Shown piece after piece: positions 61,250 through 64,000 of a stretch of DNA of 64,000 nt. The position numbers and the translations under genes were made by a program. Origin of the DNA: Cacajao melanocephalus (lineage: Eukaryota; Chordata; Mammalia; Primates; Pitheciidae); assembly GCA_963573385.1 (NCBI GenBank), contig CAUYLG010026600.1, positions 124,001 through 188,000 of the forward strand, read 5' to 3'. Within the stretch, counting starts at the first letter, position 1. Each line of letters begins with the position of its first letter. The notes beneath the pieces are model-generated. The model made no database searches. It worked only from the letters and a program-made list of their open reading frames with translations, and was not told where the DNA came from.

Positions 61250-64000
61250 GGTATAAATATATAAAAGCACAAAAGCATTTAAAACGAAAGTTTTTGCCAA
61301 AGTCAAGCACGTACTTTAGGGGGCTATAAAGATTAATAATACCCATTTCCTGTCCTCTGTGAGCTCATAATTTAATGAAGAGGATATGTATGCCACACAC
61401 ATATAAAATGGCAATCAGCAGAAGATATAGAAATGTAATAGAGATTAAAAGGCACAAAATCAGAGTCAAAGAAACAGTTATTTGTTTCAGGAATCAGGGA
61501 CATTTGTAGACAGTGGCATTTCATTTGGGGTTTGATGGTTTGGTAGAATTTCCTAAGTGGACAAAAGAGAAATAACATCTCCCCTGGGGAAACAGCAAAA
61601 ATAATAACAGGTATGAAATTGTACACTCTGTTTCAGTAGCAATTAATTATCCAGTGTGCCTGCAGCTTAGATAGTGTTCCGTAGGGAGATGGATGCTGCT
61701 TAAAGAATAATGCAAAGCTTAAGAGGACTTCTTAACAGGAGCTCTTGAGTTTCCTAAGGAGGATTTTGGACTCTATAGATAAATATTTCTGAATAAAGGT
61801 GTACTGTGTCACCGTACATCACAGGGTATAATTGCCCGTTATTTATATATTAGATTGCATATACATAATTAATAATACATGTTTGCACATACAAATGGAG
61901 AATTGTACAGAAGTTAGTCTAGTTATAGAGATGAGGATAGAATGGAGAGTCAGGAGATTGTTCGGGAGATTGATCAATATGCTAAAGCAACATCTCTATG
62001 GAGAGACTTTGAAGATATAGTTTACAGAATGACTTTTTTTTGCATGCAAAAGGGGGAACAGGATGGACAGACTTTGAACTTTGTATTGACAGGAGTTGGT
62101 GACTGATGGAATGAAATAAATGTGAGAGCGAAAGCAATCTTAAAGAAGCATGATGGCTTAGCTTGGATTATAAAAAGAATGATCATGCCAATAACCAAGA
62201 CAAGGATGGAAGAAGATTTCTTGAAAAATAGTACCCAGTTTAAGATGTTTTCAGGACATTTGTATATAAATATAAAAGAAGCTATTGGAAGCATGGATAT
62301 CAAATTAATTAAGGAGGTCAACGGAATGTGTAGACTTAGGGCTTATCTGTATAGAGGTGATGAAAGGTAGTTATGGGAATGAATATATAGAGCAAGAAGA
62401 AAAGAGGAATGGTGCCCAAATGTGGGTGAGATCAACTGCAGGATGGCTGTTCATTGAATGAGGGATGAAGAGACTCTGAGATGAATTGTTAGTGACAGAG
62501 AAGGAAAAGCAGTAGTGAATCATTATAAACCGGCAGGAAAAAGGCAATTCCATGACTGTTTAAAAGTATCAAATTTGAGGAGATATTGAGTAGTGTGTAG
62601 AGTATGGGTTTACCATTGGGAGGAGGTTGCTGGCGTTGGAGAAGAAAATTCTACAGAGGTGGAGAAGGAGACCAATTTGATCACATTCAGGAAAGAGGAT
62701 TGGTAAGGAAGTAGGTGTAGAAAATGTAAATTCCTTTCTAAGAAAAATTTGAGTGAAGAAAGCTAGATGAAAATAGCAGTATGATGCAGTCCTATTTGCA
62801 TAAGTCAAGGGGGAAAGGTGGTAAATTAGGAGAGAGGAAGAAAGAAGAAAGAGAGAGAAAAGAAATGAGAGACATGATAAGAGTAACGCTATGACGAAGT
62901 GATTTGCCTTAAAAGGGGTAGAGCTATTTCTTCCTTGAGACAGAATAACGTTGATAAATGAGGATAAAAGAAAGAGATGAGGTATAATTGAGAAATCTGG
63001 AGGACTTTTCTGTGAGTATGGATTCTGTTTTCCTAGAGACATGTATGGGTGGACTATATGAAAGTTCTATCTGGGAAAGACATGATGAGGATATAAAGTG
63101 GGTGTGATATTCAGATCTCATAGGAGACAGTTAATGATAGCGAAAATAAGTCTTCCAATAATTGAGGCCACATTTCACGGTTCTCCAAGGTGATAAAGGC
63201 CACCCGCCAAAAACCACCAAGGACAATGTTTGCATTTTAAATTTTCTGTGCAGAAAAGGAAGCCCACCCCATGTGAACAGTGGGTGTCTCAGTTAGAAGG
63301 AGGAGAAAAGGATTTTTCTAGAGTTTGAAATTTTGCTGAATTATGGTACATATGGTGTAAGCGAAGTGGCAAATGCCTTCAAATTGGATATTGTCATGAG
63401 ACAGAGTCTTTTCAGTAACTGCTTATCTCAGTAATTGTTCAAGAGTTGGGAGGCACTAGGACGGACATCCTTGGAAAGAAAGCAGTGATTGCACAAGGCG
63501 GAGGGATGGTGTGACTTGAGAAGACAGTGATTTAAGAAGCCTTGTCCACGTCTAGGTAAAAACATATTTAGGTCATGGCCTGATTAACCACAGTATGAGA
63601 AGTGAGCATAACATTGGGGTTCTGTTTCCTTGCAAATTAGATGATGCAGAGATATGTGAAATGCCGAATCCCGGAGCTCCGTATCTGAAGCTCTGCACCT
63701 TATTTTAAAATTGAATCTGCTTCCCCGTGTCAAAGTGACTCAGGTGGCTCCGATTCCTAGAGTGGGTTGTTTCTTCTTTAGTCATATGTTTTCATTGCAA
63801 ATTTTGAATAGTTTATGATTTCAGAAAAACAAAGTTTCTTATCCCTATTCTTGAAGTTCATATAAGCAGGTTTACATATTCACAGGTCTATTAGTAACTT
63901 ATTTCCAGGAGTGACAGTGAGTCCTGGATAGGACCATCTAGTCAAAAGCATTTCAATTTGGATGTGTATTGTAAGGTTTCTTGACCTCCTTTCCAGTTGT
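61250..64000. other. Intronic, no gene recognised
   Basis: Purine-rich patches on the + strand (about 62380-62700 and 62820-62880) explain the Ser/Leu/Pro-rich minus-strand frames such as 62569-63042. No named repeat or gene; ancient diverged repeats may be present. Confidence 0.4.

Noticed and set aside
62569..63042. 157-codon minus-strand Ser/Leu/Phe-rich frame
   Set aside because: It lies opposite a purine-rich patch; composition explains its length.

Overview
This is a primate, almost certainly human, nuclear genomic window. It carries numerous Alu elements, which occur only in primates, beside older L1, L2, MIR, MaLR-type LTR and DNA-transposon remnants, and one CpG-island promoter in an otherwise AT-rich background. 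The only protein-coding sequence I can support is the first coding exon of NALF1 (formerly FAM155A), on the + strand at 5198-6133. NALF1 encodes the NALCN-channel auxiliary subunit 1. The rest of the gene lies beyond the right edge.

Layout. 1-2990 is upstream intergenic DNA with an Alu and an L2-like remnant. About 3000-6150 is a large CpG island holding the presumptive promoter, an unusual 5' leader and the exon. The leader has at least seven upstream ORFs, three long pure purine or pyrimidine tracts, and a last upstream ORF whose stop codon overlaps the NALF1 start codon as ATGA. The exon encodes a cytosolic N-terminus, one hydrophobic segment, an arginine-interrupted polyglutamine tract and the start of the cysteine-rich extracellular domain. 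It ends in phase 0 at a 5' splice site at 6134. From 6134 to 64000 everything is the start of intron 1.

The intron contains about nine Alus, several L1 pieces, at least five MaLR/THE1/MLT1-like LTRs, hAT and Tigger DNA-transposon fossils, MIRs and microsatellites, separated by AT-rich stretches without recognisable content. I see no second gene, no structural RNA gene and no CRISPR. All other ORFs look like chance or repeat-derived frames.

I do not find a new multi-gene system. The points most worth a second look are in the NALF1 leader (ATGA-overlapping uORF, facing CU and GA tracts, a cryptic 3' splice site), a possible intron-retained 368-residue isoform with an intronic AATAAA, a local duplication at 22.6 and 24.0 kb with one copy split by an Alu, and a tandem duplication at 45.2-45.4 kb.
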